Below the pieces are notes generated by a model. That model had not been told where the DNA came from and made no database searches. It was given only the letters and a program-made list of their open reading frames with translations. A stretch of 64,000 bases of DNA from Streptomyces nymphaeiformis (GTDB lineage Bacteria; Actinomycetota; Actinomycetes; Streptomycetales; Streptomycetaceae). The DNA is taken from NCBI RefSeq assembly GCF_014203895.1, contig NZ_JACHJY010000006.1, positions 372,001-436,000 on the forward strand. The letters are read 5' to 3'. The translations under genes and the position numbers were made by a program. The stretch's first letter is position 1, and each line of letters begins with the position of its first letter. This document shows, one piece after another, positions 62,741-64,000 of the stretch.

Positions 62741-62866
62741 CGGGACACGGGCCCGGATCGTTCCCGCACGGGCCCGGCAAGGGCGGCAGGGCCCCGCCCG
62801 GCCGGCAGGGACACCGGCTCCGTGCGGGGCCCGGCGGGTGCGGTCGAACCCGGGGTGCGCCGGGCG

Positions 62867-63316
62867 TCAGTCGCGGGCCGTGCGGCGGGGCTCGACGGCC
62901 TCGCCCGCGTCCGCCGCGTCCGTGTCCGGCTCCAGGAACTGGGTGACGACCTTGACGAAGACGCCCATGCGCTCGTCGGGGACGCCCAGCCAGCGGGCGA
63001 AGTCCTCCATCGAGGGCTGCCAGTCGCTCGGCGGCAGCAGGTCCGCCGCCATCGGCAGCTCCTCGGGGGTCACGCGACCGGACCGGATGAGCATGTCGCG
63101 GACGGAGACGCCGAGCAGCGGGGCGATCCGGCGCATGGTCTCCAGGTCGGGCATGCTCTGCCGCTGCAGCAGGCGCGTGACGGCGGCCCGGTGGACGCCG
63201 GCCTCGTCGGCGATCCGGGACTTCCCGCCCCCGCGCGGGCTGTCGATGTCGTAGCCGCGCTGTCTCATCAGGCCTTCGACCCAGCCCGCGAACTCGTCGA
63301 GCCCTTGAGTGCTCAT
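62867..63316 (-). CDS. Helix-turn-helix DNA-binding regulator
   Basis: A 149-residue Xre-like regulator. The HTH is at about residues 32-52 (KSRIADEAGVHRAAVTRLLQ), with LETMRRIAPLLGVSVRDMLI after it. The C-terminal part (DWQPSMEDFARWLGVPDERM) and an acidic end complete the protein. GAGGAG lies 8 nt before the ATG. It is divergent from a WhiB-like gene across 214 bp holding three palindromic candidate operators, so it may repress itself and its neighbour. Confidence 0.88.
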   Translation of the reverse strand: MSTQGLDEFAGWVEGLMRQRGYDIDSPRGGGKSRIADEAGVHRAAVTRLLQRQSMPDLETMRRIAPLLGVSVRDMLIRSGRVTPEELPMAADLLPPSDWQPSMEDFARWLGVPDERMGVFVKVVTQFLEPDTDAADAGEAVEPRRTARD

Positions 63317-63361
63317 GTGTACCGCTCCTCGCTCCCCCGCCCTCCGGATCCCATACCTTAG

Positions 63362-63403
63362 CGTGCTTGCGCGCACGGAATTACGTGCTTTCGGGCACGC
63401 AAT
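63362..63403. promoter_or_regulatory. Two tandem palindromes upstream of the HTH gene
   Basis: CGTGCTTGCGCGCACGGAAT (63362) and CGTGCTTTCGGGCACGCAAT (63384) are near-identical units 22 bp apart, about two helical turns. Each has inverted CGTGC/GCACG arms. They are probable binding sites for the adjacent HTH protein. Confidence 0.65.
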
Positions 63404-63447
63404 CGTGTCGAATCGGTGAAGGGTGGCTCGCGGACGCGAAAGTTTTT

Positions 63448-63476
63448 GTTGCGCGCTCGCACGCAACGTGTAAGTC
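63448..63476 (+). promoter_or_regulatory. Palindrome overlapping the predicted WhiB-like gene promoter
   Basis: GTTGCG-CGCTCGCA-CGCAAC spans 63448-63467. A promoter-like TTGCGC (63449-63454), 16 bp, TAAGTC (63471-63476) overlaps it, so a protein bound there would cover the -35 of the plus-strand gene. Confidence 0.5.
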
Positions 63477-63530
63477 TGGCTCGCCGCCGCACTCGTCGGC
63501 CCCCTGAGCCCCAGGCGCCCCACCGGCCCC

Positions 63531-63845
63531 ATGGACGGCCCCGGCGGGCCCCGGACCGTGGAGAACCCCTTGTTCCATCCCGACCCGTCCCCCTGGCAGG
63601 CCTCCGCCGCGTGCGCCGGCCTCTCCCCGTCCATCGTCTTCGCCCGCCGCGCCAAGGAAGCCGCCCCCGCCCTGCGGGCCTGCGCCTCCTGCCCCGTACG
63701 GAGCGAGTGCGAGGCCGCGGTGGCCCCGGCCGAGAGCTACTTCGACGGCGTCTGCGCGGGCCGCCTCTGGCGCAACGGACGCCCGGCGGACGCCCGGCGC
63801 GTGGCCAAGGCGCTCGCCCTCACGGGGAGCGGCCGCCGTGGCTGA
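63531..63845 (+). CDS. WhiB-like iron-sulfur transcription factor
   Basis: A 104-residue protein with the four Wbl cysteines: Cys28 (AACAG) and the CxxC-x5-C cluster CASCPVRSEC (51, 54, 60). These would hold a [4Fe-4S] cluster. The following turn reads GVCAGRLWRNGR instead of the usual GVWGG, adding a fifth Cys at 75. The C-terminus is basic. A GTG at 63558 is an alternative start. Wbl proteins bind region 4 of the principal sigma factor to steer development or stress genes; the particular subclass is not clear. Confidence 0.85.
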   Translation: MDGPGGPRTVENPLFHPDPSPWQASAACAGLSPSIVFARRAKEAAPALRACASCPVRSECEAAVAPAESYFDGVCAGRLWRNGRPADARRVAKALALTGSGRRG

Positions 63846-64000
63846 CCGCACCGACACCACCCCCGTACTGCGGGACATCACGCTCTGGACCGCCTCCCTC
63901 GTACGGCAGTTCCCCGAGCTCGCCGAGGAGCTCGCCCCCGGCCGGCGCGGGCCCGCCGGAACGCCCGCCGGAACCGCCCCCGGCGTGCGCGACGACCTGA
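63838..64000 (+). CDS. Unidentified protein, N-terminal part only (runs off the window)
   Basis: A GTG at 63838, behind GGGGAG, opens a frame that overlaps the WhiB-like gene by 8 bp and stays open to the window end (54 codons seen). The sequence begins VADRTDTTPVLRDITLWTAS, then VRQFPELAEELAPGRRG. It is too short to name, but coupling suggests that it works with or is regulated like the Wbl gene. Confidence 0.7.
   Translation, partial: MADRTDTTPVLRDITLWTASLVRQFPELAEELAPGRRGPAGTPAGTAPGVRDDL

Larger units (their letters stand above)
62489..62866. other. rpsL leader, promoter and HTH-gene terminator, without a gene
   Basis: The 378-bp gap contains, from rpsL outward, the shared leader hairpin (62539-62563), the rpsL promoter (62682-62710) and the HTH-gene terminator (62719-62740). 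About 125 bp of GC-rich sequence up to the HTH stop shows nothing further. Confidence 0.7.

Overview
The window is a high-GC chromosomal segment from a Streptomyces-type actinomycete. The evidence is the strong GC bias at third codon positions, many GTG starts, four-base stop/start overlaps, lipobox lipoproteins, and the gene order rpsL-rpsG-fusA-tuf, S10-spc-alpha ribosomal operons, rplM-rpsI-glmM, glmS-acpS-nnr-alr, tsaE/tsaB-rimI-tsaD and groES-groEL1. It is core chromosome with small accessory patches. I found no tRNA, rRNA, insertion sequence, prophage or CRISPR array.

Layout. 1-5.5 kb: a CUT1 sugar ABC transporter (binding lipoprotein and two permeases, no ATPase) behind a DeoR-HTH/LacI-sensor hybrid regulator with palindromic candidate operators, followed by a 2-hydroxyacid dehydrogenase. 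5.5-9.7 kb: a 1168-residue STAND-like ATPase with helical repeats, divergent from an ABM/SnoaL fusion. 9.8-18.1 kb: groES-groEL1 with two CIRCE operators, two paralogous lipoprotein polysaccharide deacetylases, a THUMP-like methyltransferase, and an ECF42 sigma factor with its DGPF partner. 18.1-32.4 kb: tRNA t6A genes, alanine racemase, an L,D-transpeptidase, NAD(P)HX repair, acpS, glmS, coaA and glmM, plus a tiny ORF under a candidate iron box. 32.5-53.8 kb: rpsI-rplM, an ABC-F protein, truA, and a minus-strand ribosomal run from rpsJ to rplQ that includes secY, adk, map, infA and rpoA. 54.2-58 kb: a second ECF42/DGPF pair and a PIG-L deacetylase with a propeller-like tail. 58.1-62.5 kb: tuf, fusA, rpsG and rpsL. 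62.8-64 kb: an HTH regulator divergent from a WhiB-like gene, across a promoter region with repeated palindromes.

How the parts work together. The r-protein, translation-factor, SecY, RNA polymerase alpha, IF1, MetAP and t6A genes form the growth-coupled translation core. glmS, glmM, alr and the L,D-transpeptidase supply the cell wall. The ABC operon imports a sugar under local repression.

The least expected signals are these. (1) Two short related inserts each sit directly after a gene (ABC-F and map) and are followed by a second copy of that gene's 3' end. (2) Both ECF42/DGPF modules have the same TGTCGA-N17-CGAC promoter. (3) An iron-box-like palindrome sits against the ribosome-binding site of a 48-codon gene. 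(4) The rpsL and rpsJ leaders share a near-identical 25-nt hairpin element. (5) The STAND ATPase carries an N-terminal segment resembling amyloid signalling motifs.
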